DNA of 64,000 bases from Candidatus Gastranaerophilales bacterium (GCA_944323255.1 CALURU010000004.1:62001-126000); one strand, 5' to 3'; positions 18,220 to 27,111 are shown, counted from the first letter of the stretch. A program made the numbers and translations. The notes: generated by a model from the letters alone, not told the origin.

Positions 18220-19548
18220 ATGCTAGTCAGAAGTTTTTATATAAAAGACATTGCAAATATTGCAGGACCTATTATTCTGGGGAATTTAGGCTTCATTATG
18301 ATAGGTGTAGGAGACGTAATAGTTGCGGGAAGGTATTCTACTGATACGCTTGCAGCAGTTAGTCTTGCAACTGCAATCATTAATTGTATTATGATTTTCG
18401 GAATCGGAATTTTAGGGAGCACCTCCGCAATTCTTTCAAATTACCGGGGAGCAGGAAAGGAAGCAGAAAAATATTTTTATCCGTCACTAAAATTCGCCTC
18501 AATTTTGTCTATAATAATGTCATTGGCAATAGCGGCGTTTATTCCGCTTATTGATAAATTCGGGTTTGAGGCAAAGCTTGTGCCTTTAATTAAGGACTAT
18601 TTCTGGATAACGGCGTTTTCTGTATTTGGTGCTTATATTCACTGTGTTGTAAAAGAATTTTTGCAGGCGTTTGAAATAGTTGTTTTTCCGAATATTTTGA
18701 CTGTTATTTGTATCTTCGTAAACCTCGGTTTAAACGTTATTCTGGCTTTCGGCTGGGGAATAATTCCAGAGATGGGAACGGCAGGGCTTGCGCTTGCAAG
18801 TTTGATTACAAGATATATTATGGGAATTGTGCTTTTGATTTACTGCTATAAAAAAGTAAATATAAAACACCACAAGGACAAAAATTATTACAAAGATATG
18901 CTGAGAGTTGGCGTTCCGGCGTCACTTGCAGTTATGATAGAATTTATCGGATTTAATGCTATTACAATAATTTTAGGCAGAATTTCGGGAATTTATGCGG
19001 CAGCACAGAACATAGTTTGTACACTTACAAGCGTCTCGTTTATGGTTCCGCTTGCAATTTCAAACGCTACGGCAGTTAAGGTAGGATTTGCAAACGGAGC
19101 AAAGTATTTTAAATCACTCAAAACTTATGCCTGCACGGGGATTGTAATGTGCGTTGCTTTTATGGCTTGTTCTGCAATAGTTGTAGGAATTTTTCCTGAA
19201 TTTTTATTGAGTTTGTTTACAAAGGATGCGGAACTGGTAAAAGTTTGTATACCCGTTGTTTATATGTTGTGCGCTTTTCAAGTCTTTGACGGATTACAGG
19301 TTGCACTTGCTGGTGTATTTAAGGGCATTAAACAAACCGGAGTCGTTATGCTTGCGAATTTTATTGCCTACTGGCTCGTCTCAATTCCGCTCGGATGTTA
19401 TTTCGGACTAAAGCTTAAATTAAATCTTTTAGGTTTCTGGTACAGCCTTGGTGTTTCTGCCGTTGTTTTGTGTACAATAATGTTAGTGACACTTATTAAA
19501 AAATTCAAAACGGAGTACAGAGAAACATCATGCCGCACTTCTATATAA
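18220..19548 (+). CDS. MATE-family efflux transporter
   Basis: 442 aa, twelve predicted membrane helices in two related halves. Typical MATE features include an early GPIILGNLGFIMIGVGDVIVAG segment (first helices) and an internal repeat after about residue 230. MATE proteins export cationic drugs or metabolites with Na+ or H+. TATAAT and TACAAT lie 15 and 9 bases before the ATG and no ribosome site is seen, so the leader is very short. rsmE overlaps its end by 19 bases. Confidence 0.92.
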   Translation: MLVRSFYIKDIANIAGPIILGNLGFIMIGVGDVIVAGRYSTDTLAAVSLATAIINCIMIFGIGILGSTSAILSNYRGAGKEAEKYFYPSLKFASILSIIMSLAIAAFIPLIDKFGFEAKLVPLIKDYFWITAFSVFGAYIHCVVKEFLQAFEIVVFPNILTVICIFVNLGLNVILAFGWGIIPEMGTAGLALASLITRYIMGIVLLIYCYKKVNIKHHKDKNYYKDMLRVGVPASLAVMIEFIGFNAITIILGRISGIYAAAQNIVCTLTSVSFMVPLAISNATAVKVGFANGAKYFKSLKTYACTGIVMCVAFMACSAIVVGIFPEFLLSLFTKDAELVKVCIPVVYMLCAFQVFDGLQVALAGVFKGIKQTGVVMLANFIAYWLVSIPLGCYFGLKLKLNLLGFWYSLGVSAVVLCTIMLVTLIKKFKTEYRETSCRTSI

Positions 19549-20285
19549 ACAGAGGGGTAAATCCTGGGGTAAATAAGGAAGAAAATCCCAACACAATTCA
19601 GCCGCCTCTGATTACAATAAAAGATACCGATAATTACCGCCATATAGCACGCTCGCTGCGGGCAAGGGCAGGCGAAAAGCTTCTGCTTATTGACGATAAA
19701 CAAATTCAATACGAAACTGTTATAAAAGAGATTAACTCAAAGGAAATCATTTGCGAGATTCAAAAATCTTATCCGTCTAAAAGAGATCTGGATTTTGATT
19801 TGTATTTAGCGCAAAGTCCACTGAGGAGTGATTCGCAGCTTACGATTATGGAAAAAGCAACAGAGCTTGGAATAAGGGAGATTTTTCCTGTTGCAACGGA
19901 TAACTGCGCATTAAAAGTTGACAAACACGAAAAGTGGCAGCGGGTTATGTATGAAGCTTCCAAACAGTGCGAAAGGGCAAAAATTCCTACCTGCCATGAA
20001 CTTTCCACTCTGCCGGAGGTTTTGGATAAAGACTTTGACAGGGTTATAGTTTTTGCGGAGCGCTCTACAGAAAAAAGTTTGAAGCAGTATTTGAGAGAAC
20101 ATCCTATCAAAAAAGGAGATAAGTTTCTTGTAATCATAGGACCGGAAGGCGGGTTCTCGGAGAGAGAATTTCAATATTTCAGAGAGAAAAATCTGCCATT
20201 AATAAGTCTCGGTGATTTAATTTTAAAAGCCGATACCGCAGTAATTACCGCACTTGGAGATATTATTTATGAATATCAGGGATGA
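19530..20285 (+). CDS. rsmE: 16S rRNA (uracil-1498-N3)-methyltransferase
   Basis: 251 aa. An N-terminal PUA-like domain (RSLRARAGEKLLLID) precedes a SPOUT methyltransferase domain with the trefoil-knot motifs VIIGPEGGFSEREF and ISLGDLILKADTAVITAL. It methylates U1498 of 16S rRNA using S-adenosylmethionine. It overlaps the MATE gene upstream and the cca gene downstream, so the three are one operon. Confidence 0.93.
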   Translation: MPHFYINRGVNPGVNKEENPNTIQPPLITIKDTDNYRHIARSLRARAGEKLLLIDDKQIQYETVIKEINSKEIICEIQKSYPSKRDLDFDLYLAQSPLRSDSQLTIMEKATELGIREIFPVATDNCALKVDKHEKWQRVMYEASKQCERAKIPTCHELSTLPEVLDKDFDRVIVFAERSTEKSLKQYLREHPIKKGDKFLVIIGPEGGFSEREFQYFREKNLPLISLGDLILKADTAVITALGDIIYEYQG

Positions 20286-21693
20286 AATTTTATCAAAAAT
20301 ACACGACGGATATCTGGTCGGCGGCGCAATCCGTGATGCTTTGCTTGACAAAACCACAACAGATAAGGATATTGCCATAAAAGGTGCGGAAAATTTTGCA
20401 AAAAAACTGGCGGAGGAGTTCAACGGGACTTTTATTACTCTCGATTCCGAAAACAAAATCTACCGTGTAGTTTTGGAGGATAAAATAAATTTCTTTGACC
20501 TCTCTGAGCTTCAGGGAGAAACGATTCAAGAGGATTTAAAAAGGCGAGATTTTACTATAAACGCAATAGCGTATGACCTTAAAACGAATGAAATTATTGA
20601 TATTACAGGCGGAAGAAAGGACTTGAAAAACGGAATATTAAGGCACATTGATGAAAAAAACTTTGAGGAAGATCCGCTAAGAATCCTTAGAGCATTCCGG
20701 TTTGCCGCAACAACCGGCTTCAAAATGACTCCTGAATTAGAAGAGGCAATTAAAAAATACTTGCCGCTTGCCCTCAATCCCGCACCGGAGCGGATTCATT
20801 ATGAGATTATGAAACTCTTTGGCGGTGCTTACACCTCTCAAACACTTTTGAAATTGGATGATTTCGGACTCCTTGAAAGGATTTTTCCCTGCATAATTGA
20901 TATGAAGAAAGTTCCGCCGAATACCCACCATCATTTGGATTTATTCCATCACGTCGTAGAAACAGTGAGACAAATTGAAATACAGTACGCAAATGCAGAT
21001 GAAAAAATAAAAGAGCACTTAGACAGAATTGATTTTGGCGGATTCCCGCGGATAAATCATCTTAAACTTGCAGGATTTTTGCACGATATTGGCAAGTTTT
21101 CCACCTGGACAATTGAAGGGGGGAAATGCGACAAGTTCGAATGCTTATACAATAAGCCTGAATGCGTCTCATGTAACGCCCGCCACAGGTTTATCAAGCA
21201 CGACGATACCGGCTCAAAAATGGTCGTTCCGCTATTAAAAGAGCTGAAATTTTCCAAAAAACAAATAGAATACATATCCTGCATGATAAAAAATCATATT
21301 TACCCTTCTGGCGTGCTGGCTGCGCCGGATTTTAACGAAAAAGTCAAAATGCGATATATCAGAAAAATGGAAGATAATGTTATAGATAATATTATCCTTG
21401 CCTGTGCCGACAGGCTTTCGGCAAGAGGGGGGGATGTGACTGACGAGATGGTAAAAAATAATCTCGACGGGCTGGAAGCTTTGTTAAACTTTTATTTAGA
21501 AAAGCGTGAAACGCTGGAACCTTTGCCAAAACTGCTTGATGGGAATGAAATTATGAGTATACTTAATATACAACCCTCACCTCTTCTCGGAAAGATAGTT
21601 AATGCTCTCCATGAAGCCCAGCTAAACGGGGATATTATCGACAAAAATCAAGCAGCGGCGTTTATAAAGGATTTCTATAATGCAAATATTTAA
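20269..21693 (+). CDS. cca: CCA tRNA nucleotidyltransferase with HD domain
   Basis: 474 aa. The head domain has YLVGGAIRDALL and the catalytic DKDIAIKG. The neck continues with RRDFTINAIAYDL and EDPLRILRAFRFAA. An HD domain follows (HHLDLFHHVVETV, FLHDIGKFSTW). It adds or repairs the 3' CCA of tRNAs; the HD part can give phosphohydrolase activity. A four-Cys insertion (KCDKFECLYNKPECVSC) lies right after the HD residues and looks like a small metal site. The ATG at 20,269 is chosen over the TTG at 20,254. Confidence 0.93.
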   Translation: MNIRDEILSKIHDGYLVGGAIRDALLDKTTTDKDIAIKGAENFAKKLAEEFNGTFITLDSENKIYRVVLEDKINFFDLSELQGETIQEDLKRRDFTINAIAYDLKTNEIIDITGGRKDLKNGILRHIDEKNFEEDPLRILRAFRFAATTGFKMTPELEEAIKKYLPLALNPAPERIHYEIMKLFGGAYTSQTLLKLDDFGLLERIFPCIIDMKKVPPNTHHHLDLFHHVVETVRQIEIQYANADEKIKEHLDRIDFGGFPRINHLKLAGFLHDIGKFSTWTIEGGKCDKFECLYNKPECVSCNARHRFIKHDDTGSKMVVPLLKELKFSKKQIEYISCMIKNHIYPSGVLAAPDFNEKVKMRYIRKMEDNVIDNIILACADRLSARGGDVTDEMVKNNLDGLEALLNFYLEKRETLEPLPKLLDGNEIMSILNIQPSPLLGKIVNALHEAQLNGDIIDKNQAAAFIKDFYNANI

Positions 21694-22171
21694 CATTACA
21701 TTTCAAGGCAAACCAAATAATTATGCAAGAATTGATAATTTTCTTTCTCGCTCGGCACAGCCGCAAAAAGATGATTTTAAGTGGCTTAAAGAACAAGGAG
21801 TTACGGATATCATAAATTTTAGAACAATGACTGTTTCCGGTCTGAATTTTTCTGAAAAAGATACCGTTGAAGCTCTCGGGATGAAATACCACAATATTCC
21901 GACAGTTTCTGCCAAACCGGAAGAGGGCGGGATAATAAAATTTCTAAACCTTATCAAAAATATTCGTCAAAATAACGGCAAAGCTCATATCCACTGCAAA
22001 GCCGGAGCTGACAGAACCGGAATGTACTCTTTTGTTTACAAAACTCTAAAAGGTATCGGTTCAAAAGAAGAAAACGAGCAAGAATGGATTCAAAGGGGAC
22101 ATAATACCAAAAGATATCCAAATATGATGAGGTGGACAGAAGATTTCTTGAACAAGTTAACAAAAAAATAG
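21680..22171 (+). CDS. Dual-specificity/tyrosine phosphatase-like protein
   Basis: 163 aa. The CX5R phosphatase loop is present in HIHCKAGADRTGMY, preceded by a typical SRSAQPQKDDFKWLKEQGV start and a FRTMTVS loop. A bacterial cysteine-based phosphatase acting on protein or phosphoinositide-like substrates is likely. It begins MQIFNITFQGKPNN, one of three proteins here with a short N-terminal F-x-G/A motif. AAAGGA lies before the ATG; it overlaps cca by 14 bases. Confidence 0.85.
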   Translation: MQIFNITFQGKPNNYARIDNFLSRSAQPQKDDFKWLKEQGVTDIINFRTMTVSGLNFSEKDTVEALGMKYHNIPTVSAKPEEGGIIKFLNLIKNIRQNNGKAHIHCKAGADRTGMYSFVYKTLKGIGSKEENEQEWIQRGHNTKRYPNMMRWTEDFLNKLTKK

Positions 22172-22202
22172 AACCGCAATAATACTTGCGGTTCTATTTT
22201 TT
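22163..22202. terminator. Intrinsic terminator overlapping a stop codon
   Basis: A 17-base stem AAAAAATAGAACCGCAA with its complement and a six-base loop, ending in a T-run. The phosphatase stop codon lies inside the left arm. It serves both convergent genes (phosphatase and rpsP). Confidence 0.9.
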
Positions 22203-22214
22203 ATAATTATTTTA

Positions 22215-22607
22215 CTACTCAGCAGCAGCTTCTTCAGCCGGAGCTTCTGCAGCAGCCTCAGCTTCAGCCTTTGCAGCTTCTTCTGCTGCTCTTTTAGCTT
22301 CTTCTTCAGCAGCTTTCTTTGCCTGAGCTTTCTTTGATAATTTAACAACTTCTGATTTTTTGTAGTTCAAAGTACCATCATCGTTGCAATTTGTAATCAA
22401 ATACTTAACTGTATCAGTAGGCTGAGCACCTTTAGAAATCCAAGCAAGAGCGCTTTCTTTGTTAAGCTTCATTTCTTTTGTCTTAGGATTGTAGTGACCT
22501 AATTCTTCAATAGGTTTACCTTCTCTTTTTGTAGTAGAGTTGATAACAATTATTCTGTAAGTTGGAGCTTTTTTAGCGCCTAATCTTTTTAATCTGATTT
22601 TTAACAT
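22215..22607 (-). CDS. rpsP: 30S ribosomal protein S16 with Ala/Glu-rich tail
   Basis: 130 aa. Residues 1-80 are a normal S16 (MLKIRLKRLGAKKAPTYRII, EELGHYNPKTKE). The usual length is about 80-90 aa; here a tail of about 45 residues follows, made almost only of Ala, Glu and Lys, and would form a charged helix. AAGGAA precedes the ATG. An upstream 8-base hairpin lies in the leader. No rimM or trmD follows, unlike the classical operon. Confidence 0.95.
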   Translation of the reverse strand: MLKIRLKRLGAKKAPTYRIIVINSTTKREGKPIEELGHYNPKTKEMKLNKESALAWISKGAQPTDTVKYLITNCNDDGTLNYKKSEVVKLSKKAQAKKAAEEEAKRAAEEAAKAEAEAAAEAPAEEAAAE

Positions 22608-22676
22608 ATTTATATTCCTTCTTTAATTTTTAAGAGATGCTAACTTGACTATTCACACCTCTTTAATTTAATACTC

Positions 22677-22701
22677 CTAAGAATCAAGCCGCTATTCTTA
22701 G
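22677..22701 (-). promoter_or_regulatory. Hairpin in the rpsP leader
   Basis: CTAAGAAT and its exact complement ATTCTTAG with a nine-base loop, about 70 bases before the rpsP ATG. A TATAAT lies further upstream on the same strand, so the hairpin is in the transcribed leader. It could be a ribosomal-protein autoregulatory structure; this is inference. Confidence 0.4.
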
Positions 22702-22780
22702 ACCGGACAAACTCAAGAGGATACAGTCTGCCCAATTATAGATAAACACAAATATGTTCTATAATCAAGTGTTTACAGCC

Positions 22781-23464
22781 TCAATTGGTTAAGAAATGTT
22801 TCATTAATTCTTCTACTATAATCCAATCAGACTCTTCATCAATTTCGTACGCAGTGTATGCCGGAAGTTCATATACGCCAATCTTACCTGAAAGTCTGCA
22901 TTTGTCTTGCAAAACATTCTTAACGGAATTGATATAGCAAGCACCGTTTTCGGCAATTAAACCTTCAAAATCCTGCCGCCTCGGGCGATTTTGATAATCA
23001 TAATTTACAGGCTCTACAATATTTCCGTCTCTAAATCGCCAGTGAAATTGCTTTTCTCTTACACCGCTAAACATAGAATCAACTTTACTTCTAATGAAAG
23101 ATTCATACATTCCGTCAATATCCCTTGCCCTAAGCATCGGAGAAGTTGCCTGTATAAGAAAGAATAAATCATCCCCGCATAAATTTCTCTTTGAGAGGTA
23201 TTCCAGCATAACACTTTCGGTAGACGCAGAATCGGAAGCATTTTCCGGCTCTCTATCATAAACGCTTACTTTTGGAAGTTTAAAATCTTCTACAGTCCGC
23301 TTAATCTCATTACTATCAGTTGCCACAATAACTTCATCTATACAGTCTGCCTCAGATGCAGCCTTTGCCGTCCAATAAACAAGCGGTCTAGCGTTCAATA
23401 ACTTTATATTCTTTCCCGGAATCGACTTACTTCCGCCTCTAACAGGTATGAAAGCTATATTCAT
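22781..23464 (-). CDS. CMP-sugar (acylneuraminate-type) cytidylyltransferase
   Basis: 227 aa. It starts MNIAFIPVRGGSKSIPGKNI, the CTP-binding loop of the NeuA/LegF/PseF/KdsB group. DEVIVATDSNEI and QATSPMLRARDID follow. It activates a nonulosonic acid (sialic, legionaminic or pseudaminic type) with CTP for surface glycans. Other nonulosonate genes are not in view. The ATG at 23,464 has AGGA at the right distance; a TTG at 23,479 is less likely. It overlaps the PanE-like gene by 26 bases. Confidence 0.88.
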   Translation of the reverse strand: MNIAFIPVRGGSKSIPGKNIKLLNARPLVYWTAKAASEADCIDEVIVATDSNEIKRTVEDFKLPKVSVYDREPENASDSASTESVMLEYLSKRNLCGDDLFFLIQATSPMLRARDIDGMYESFIRSKVDSMFSGVREKQFHWRFRDGNIVEPVNYDYQNRPRRQDFEGLIAENGACYINSVKNVLQDKCRLSGKIGVYELPAYTAYEIDEESDWIIVEELMKHFLTN

Positions 23465-24335
23465 TATTTTTTTCCTCAATCTTTATCAAATCATATAAAA
23501 CCTGATTATAAGGAGTTGGTATACCATATTCATTTCCGAGTTTAATAACTTCTCCTGCAAACATGTCAACCTCGGTTTTCCTTCCTGCAAGAATATCCTG
23601 ATGCATAGAAGTTTTTCCCTCATCACACATTCTATCCAGTGCTGCCATTGCGTCCGACTCCAAATTCTCAAGATTTTTTATCCCTCTAACCTCTGCAATT
23701 TGACGTACCTCCCGGATAATCTTTCTTGCCATTTCCCTAAATTTCTTATTACGTTTCAATTCCCCGAATGTCATTTTTAAAACCGCAGAAGTCTGGTTAG
23801 AAAAAATATTCATAGTAAATTTCAGCCATAAAGCATAATCAATATCTTCCGGTATGGAATAATTTATTCCGCACTCATCCAAAATCTCTGTAGCAGCCCT
23901 GTCATACTCCATCACAATTTCACCGACACCGTCCTGCGTAACAGAATTTCCCGAACGCACCGCACTATGACCGATAAAATAAGATTTTAAAACCCTTGCA
24001 TCAGGATAACTACGACTGATTATCTCCTCAGAAGAAATTCCATTTAACAAAGAAATTATCCGGGTATTGCTCCCAACAAAATTCTTAATATTTTTAACAG
24101 CAGATTCCAACCCCTGAAACTTTGTAGCAATAATTATTAAATCCGCTTTAAACGCCATCTCATCAGAAAGAACATACTCAAAATTCTGTTCAAAACCGTT
24201 AAAAACAGGCTTGGAATTCATATACCTTTCATAACGCTCTTTATCAACGAGTATTCTTAAATTACACTTATCCCTGAACCGGACGGCATAAGTAAGCCCC
24301 ACCGCTCCCAAACCACATATCAAAACATTTGCCAT
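23439..24335 (-). CDS. Ketopantoate reductase-family oxidoreductase (ApbA/PanE)
   Basis: 298 aa. The N-terminal NADP-binding Rossmann motif is VLICGLGAVGLTYAVRF. Later come LIIATKFQGLESAV, ISLLNGISSEEII and the C-terminal helical domain with KTSMHQDILAGRKTEVD, the family's substrate and hinge motif. It could be 2-dehydropantoate 2-reductase for pantothenate, but paralogs act on other 2-oxo acids. Its overlap with the CMP-sugar synthetase is unusual for panE. A leaderless promoter precedes it. Confidence 0.85.
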   Translation of the reverse strand: MANVLICGLGAVGLTYAVRFRDKCNLRILVDKERYERYMNSKPVFNGFEQNFEYVLSDEMAFKADLIIIATKFQGLESAVKNIKNFVGSNTRIISLLNGISSEEIISRSYPDARVLKSYFIGHSAVRSGNSVTQDGVGEIVMEYDRAATEILDECGINYSIPEDIDYALWLKFTMNIFSNQTSAVLKMTFGELKRNKKFREMARKIIREVRQIAEVRGIKNLENLESDAMAALDRMCDEGKTSMHQDILAGRKTEVDMFAGEVIKLGNEYGIPTPYNQVLYDLIKIEEKNNEYSFHTC

Positions 24336-24341
24336 ATCGAT

Positions 24342-24369
24342 ATTTTACACCATTCCTCTATTAAGTCAA
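24342..24369 (-). promoter_or_regulatory. Leaderless promoter of the PanE-like gene
   Basis: Read leftward: TTGACT (24,364-24,369), a 16-base spacer, TAAAAT (24,342-24,347), then six bases to the ATG at 24,335. No Shine-Dalgarno sequence. Confidence 0.6.
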
Positions 24370-24378
24370 CAATGACAA

Positions 24379-25134
24379 TCAATTTATTACAACAATTTCC
24401 GGCACGGCACAAAATCTTACGGGCAGAATACTTGTTCCGATACCCTTTGTTATAATCATAGTATTATGAGTTTCATTAATAACCCGCCTCGCAAACTTTG
24501 AACCGTAATCCGACGGTACAACCGGAGCACCAAAAGGCGGAAAACTAACCTGTCCGCCATGCGTATGCCCGGCTAAAATTAAACTAACCGGCTCTTTTAC
24601 GTCATAATAAACATCCGGACTATGCGAGATTAGAATTCTCGGCAATTCTGTACCTGCTAAAGCAGCCTTTATATCAGGTTTTCCGGTTTGTATATCCTCC
24701 AGCCCCACAAAATAAATTCCTTTAATTTTTGTATTGGAATTTTCAAGAACCGTAAATCCGCTGTCTTTTAAAACCTTTGTCACCCTTGCTCTGTCATACC
24801 AGCCGTCATGGTTTCCAAGTACAGTGATAAAAGGCGCATTTAGTCCCTTTAAAATCTCTGCCTGCTCTTCTATTCCAAGCGTATTTTTCCCGTCATGACC
24901 TTTTATAAAATCCCCGCCCGATAAAACAAGATCAGGATTCTGTTTGTTAATTAAATCTACAACCCTCTTTAACCGGCTTTTTTCATATTTTGAAATATGG
25001 AAATCACTTACAAAAACAATCCGCAAATTATCAAGTGCAGAAACCTTATAATGCTTCACAACAAGCAAATTCGGTTCTACAACAAAAGCCCATAGAAAAA
25101 GAATTATAAATAAAATGATTACAATTTTTGGCAT
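24379..25134 (-). CDS. Membrane-anchored metallophosphoesterase
   Basis: 251 aa. A single N-terminal membrane helix (residues 3-20) leads into a calcineurin-like phosphoesterase. The metal motifs are SDFH, GGDF, GNHDGWYD, SHSPD and LAGHTHGGQ. It resembles YaeI/LpxH-like phosphodiesterases that act on membrane lipids or nucleotides. Substrate unknown. A -10 box lies six bases before the ATG. Confidence 0.9.
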   Translation of the reverse strand: MPKIVIILFIILFLWAFVVEPNLLVVKHYKVSALDNLRIVFVSDFHISKYEKSRLKRVVDLINKQNPDLVLSGGDFIKGHDGKNTLGIEEQAEILKGLNAPFITVLGNHDGWYDRARVTKVLKDSGFTVLENSNTKIKGIYFVGLEDIQTGKPDIKAALAGTELPRILISHSPDVYYDVKEPVSLILAGHTHGGQVSFPPFGAPVVPSDYGSKFARRVINETHNTMIITKGIGTSILPVRFCAVPEIVVIN

Positions 25135-25140
25135 GTAATC

Positions 25141-25146
25141 ATTTTA
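25141..25146 (-). promoter_or_regulatory. Extended -10 six bases before ATG (leaderless)
   Basis: TGA-TAAAAT read leftward, then GATTAC and the ATG at 25,134. No ribosome-binding sequence. Confidence 0.55.
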
Positions 25147-25249
25147 TCAAATTAGTGCTAAAATTAAAAGTGAAGGATAGTTATACAGGAAAGCTTAAAT
25201 TATTATTTTATTTATAGTCGAATAACAGAGAGCAGAAAGGATTACAAGT

Positions 25250-25759
25250 ATGATGAATGAAAAACTGCAAGAAGCATTCAATGATCAAATTAACAAAGAA
25301 CTTTATTCCGAATACCTTTATTATGCAATGAAAGTATATTTTCAAGAACTCAACCTTCAAGGTTTTGTAAACTGGTTTGACGTACAGGTTCAGGAAGAAA
25401 GAGCCCACGCAGTCGGCATGATAGATTACCTGAACAGCAGAGGCGCTAAAGTTGATTTAAGAGCGATTGAAAAACCTGTTGTAGAAGGTACTACACCGCT
25501 TGAAGTATTTGAACACGTTTTAAGACACGAAGAATTTGTAACTCTAAGAATAAATCACGTTATGGACGTAGCAGAAGAAGTAAGAGACAGAGCTGCAATG
25601 CACCTTCTGGATTGGTACATAAAAGAACAAGTTGAAGAAGAATCAAATGTCGGAGGCGTTTTAGCAACTCTTAGACTCATAGGAGATGACAAAAAAGCCC
25701 TCTTAATGCTTGATAAAGATCTTGCAGCAAGAACATTTGTTGCTCCTGTAATCGGTTAA
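25250..25759 (+). CDS. Ferritin (non-heme, bacterial FtnA type)
   Basis: 169 aa, the normal size. The ferroxidase ligands are visible in NKELYSEYLYYAM, QEERAHAVGM and EQVEEESNVGG. It forms a 24-mer shell that oxidises and stores iron. AAAGGA lies eight bases before the first of two adjacent ATGs, so I use the first. It is monocistronic and closed by a strong terminator. Confidence 0.95.
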   Translation: MMNEKLQEAFNDQINKELYSEYLYYAMKVYFQELNLQGFVNWFDVQVQEERAHAVGMIDYLNSRGAKVDLRAIEKPVVEGTTPLEVFEHVLRHEEFVTLRINHVMDVAEEVRDRAAMHLLDWYIKEQVEEESNVGGVLATLRLIGDDKKALLMLDKDLAARTFVAPVIG

Positions 25760-25772
25760 TTTTCTATTAAAC

Positions 25773-25810
25773 AAACCAAATGGCGGTGCAAATGCACCGC
25801 CATTTGGTTT
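25773..25810. terminator. Strong intrinsic terminator
   Basis: A perfect 18-base stem (AAACCAAATGGCGGTGCA and complement) with a two-base loop and a T-rich tail. It serves ferritin and the convergent kor operon. Confidence 0.92.
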
Positions 25811-25824
25811 ATTTATTGAATTTA

Positions 25825-26097
25825 CTATTTCCTTACAATCCTGATCGCACTATCCGGACAGGTCATTTCACACTGTCCGCAGGCTATACAAATTTCAGGA
25901 TCCGGGGCAACGGCAGGAGTCTGATACAAACCAACTTCCTTAGACCATTGCAGGCAATTTTTACCGGCTTTGTTCATCGGGCACTTTGCGATACAAAGCC
26001 CGCAGCCTTTGCAAAGATCTGTATAAACATAATAATCTGCCTTACCTTTGCCAACACCTTCTATTTTATATCCTTTATATTGTTTTTCTTCTGTCAT
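25825..26097 (-). CDS. 2-oxoacid:ferredoxin oxidoreductase, delta (ferredoxin) subunit
   Basis: 90 aa. Two 4Fe-4S motifs are present: CKGCGLCIAKCPM and CIACGQCEMTCPD. It passes electrons from the thiamine-dependent catalytic subunits to ferredoxin. Last gene of the leftward alpha-beta-gamma-delta operon. AAAGGA precedes the ATG. The separate subunits point to an anaerobic enzyme of the four-subunit KOR/VOR class. Confidence 0.93.
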   Translation of the reverse strand: MTEEKQYKGYKIEGVGKGKADYYVYTDLCKGCGLCIAKCPMNKAGKNCLQWSKEVGLYQTPAVAPDPEICIACGQCEMTCPDSAIRIVRK

Positions 26098-26119
26098 TGT
26101 TTTGTCCTTTCTGTTATTA

Positions 26120-26282
26120 GTGAAGGGTGAGGTGTGAAGGGTGAAGAGATTTTATAGCAGCTTATTTACCTTTTATATGTAAGTTGGGTTTACTTATTAA
26201 CCTTTTATAATTGTTTAACCCGAGCTGCATTCTATACTCTCTGCATTAACGTTCTCTTCACCTTTCACACCTCACTCTTCAC
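26120..26282. repeat. Palindromic element with heptamer arms (GTGAAGG type)
   Basis: The left arm at 26,120-26,148 is four tandem heptamers (GTGAAGG, GTGAGGT, GTGAAGG, GTGAAGA). The right arm at 26,254-26,282 is its inverted copy with two mismatches in 29 bases. The element fills the delta-gamma gap of the kor operon. Confidence 0.75.
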
Positions 26283-26286
26283 CGTT

Positions 26287-26850
26287 TTAAACCACCGCTC
26301 TGTCTTTAACCAAACCCATTCCCATCTCAAGAGCTTTGTAGTTCAAATCTCTTAGTTCAGGTTTTGCGTCAAACTTCTTGCCGAGAGCTTTTTCCATTGC
26401 GTTTTTAATATCGCTAAGCTCAAGAACGTGAGTTGCTTCCAATAATACACCCAGAATGATTATATTGAAAACTCTGGCGCTCAACTGTTCATTTGCAATT
26501 TTATTAGCATCCACACCAATGATTTCCCTGCATTTTACTTCAGGTTTTTTGGTACATACAGAAGTATCATAAACAACAACAGAATTTTCATCAACATAAG
26601 TTGAGCATCTGTCTATTGCTCTGTCTGAGAGCATTATTATAATATCGCCTTTAGCGAATCTAGGCTCACCTATTGTTGTATCGGCAATCTGGCAGAAAGC
26701 AATGGAGACACCGCCTCTTTGTTCAACACCGAAATTCGGAATATAAAGAACCTGTCTGCCTGCTTCATACCCTGCTTCTACAAGGATTTTTGCAATAGAT
26801 TGAACACCCTGTCCGCCTTCGCCGGCTAATACGATTTTTGTTCTGGTCAT
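26287..26850 (-). CDS. 2-oxoacid:ferredoxin oxidoreductase, gamma subunit
   Basis: 187 aa. It begins with the family motif KIVLAGEGGQGVQSIAKIL, then QRGGVSIAF and GDIIIMLSD. The gamma subunit helps bind coenzyme A and completes the catalytic core. ATAAGAAAGGATATA precedes the ATG. Belongs with the alpha, beta and delta genes around it. Confidence 0.93.
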   Translation of the reverse strand: MTRTKIVLAGEGGQGVQSIAKILVEAGYEAGRQVLYIPNFGVEQRGGVSIAFCQIADTTIGEPRFAKGDIIIMLSDRAIDRCSTYVDENSVVVYDTSVCTKKPEVKCREIIGVDANKIANEQLSARVFNIIILGVLLEATHVLELSDIKNAMEKALGKKFDAKPELRDLNYKALEMGMGLVKDRAVV

Positions 26851-26869
26851 GTTTATATCCTTTCTTATT

Positions 26870-27111
26870 AGTTGAAAAGTGGAGGAGTTGAATAGTTGAA
26901 TAGTTTGTTATAGATATTTATTATTTATAATTGCATCAACCATTATTATAGTTGAAAGGTGGATAAGTTGAACCGTTGAATAGTTTGTTATAAATATTTC
27001 CTTTTTATAAATGCGCCCGATAAATGTCCTATACTTTATAAATCTATGAGCGTCAGCGAATTTAAAGAACTCTTCAACCTTTCAACTTACTCAACTCTTC
27101 AACTCTTCTAC
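26870..27111. repeat. Palindromic element with AGTTGAA heptamer arms, copy A
   Basis: Two copies of the left arm (TAGTTGAAAAGTGGAGGAG.. at 26,869 and TAGTTGAAAGGTGGATAAG.. at 26,949) precede a core at about 26,986-27,085. An inverted arm (CAACCTTTCAACTTACTCAA) ends the element. The core is nearly identical to that of copy B at 28,323-28,495. It lies between the beta and gamma genes. Confidence 0.75.

Noticed and set aside
25780-26130. Forward reading frame of 116 codons antisense to the ferredoxin subunit
   Set aside because: Shadow of a clear 2x[4Fe-4S] protein on the other strand and starts inside a terminator.
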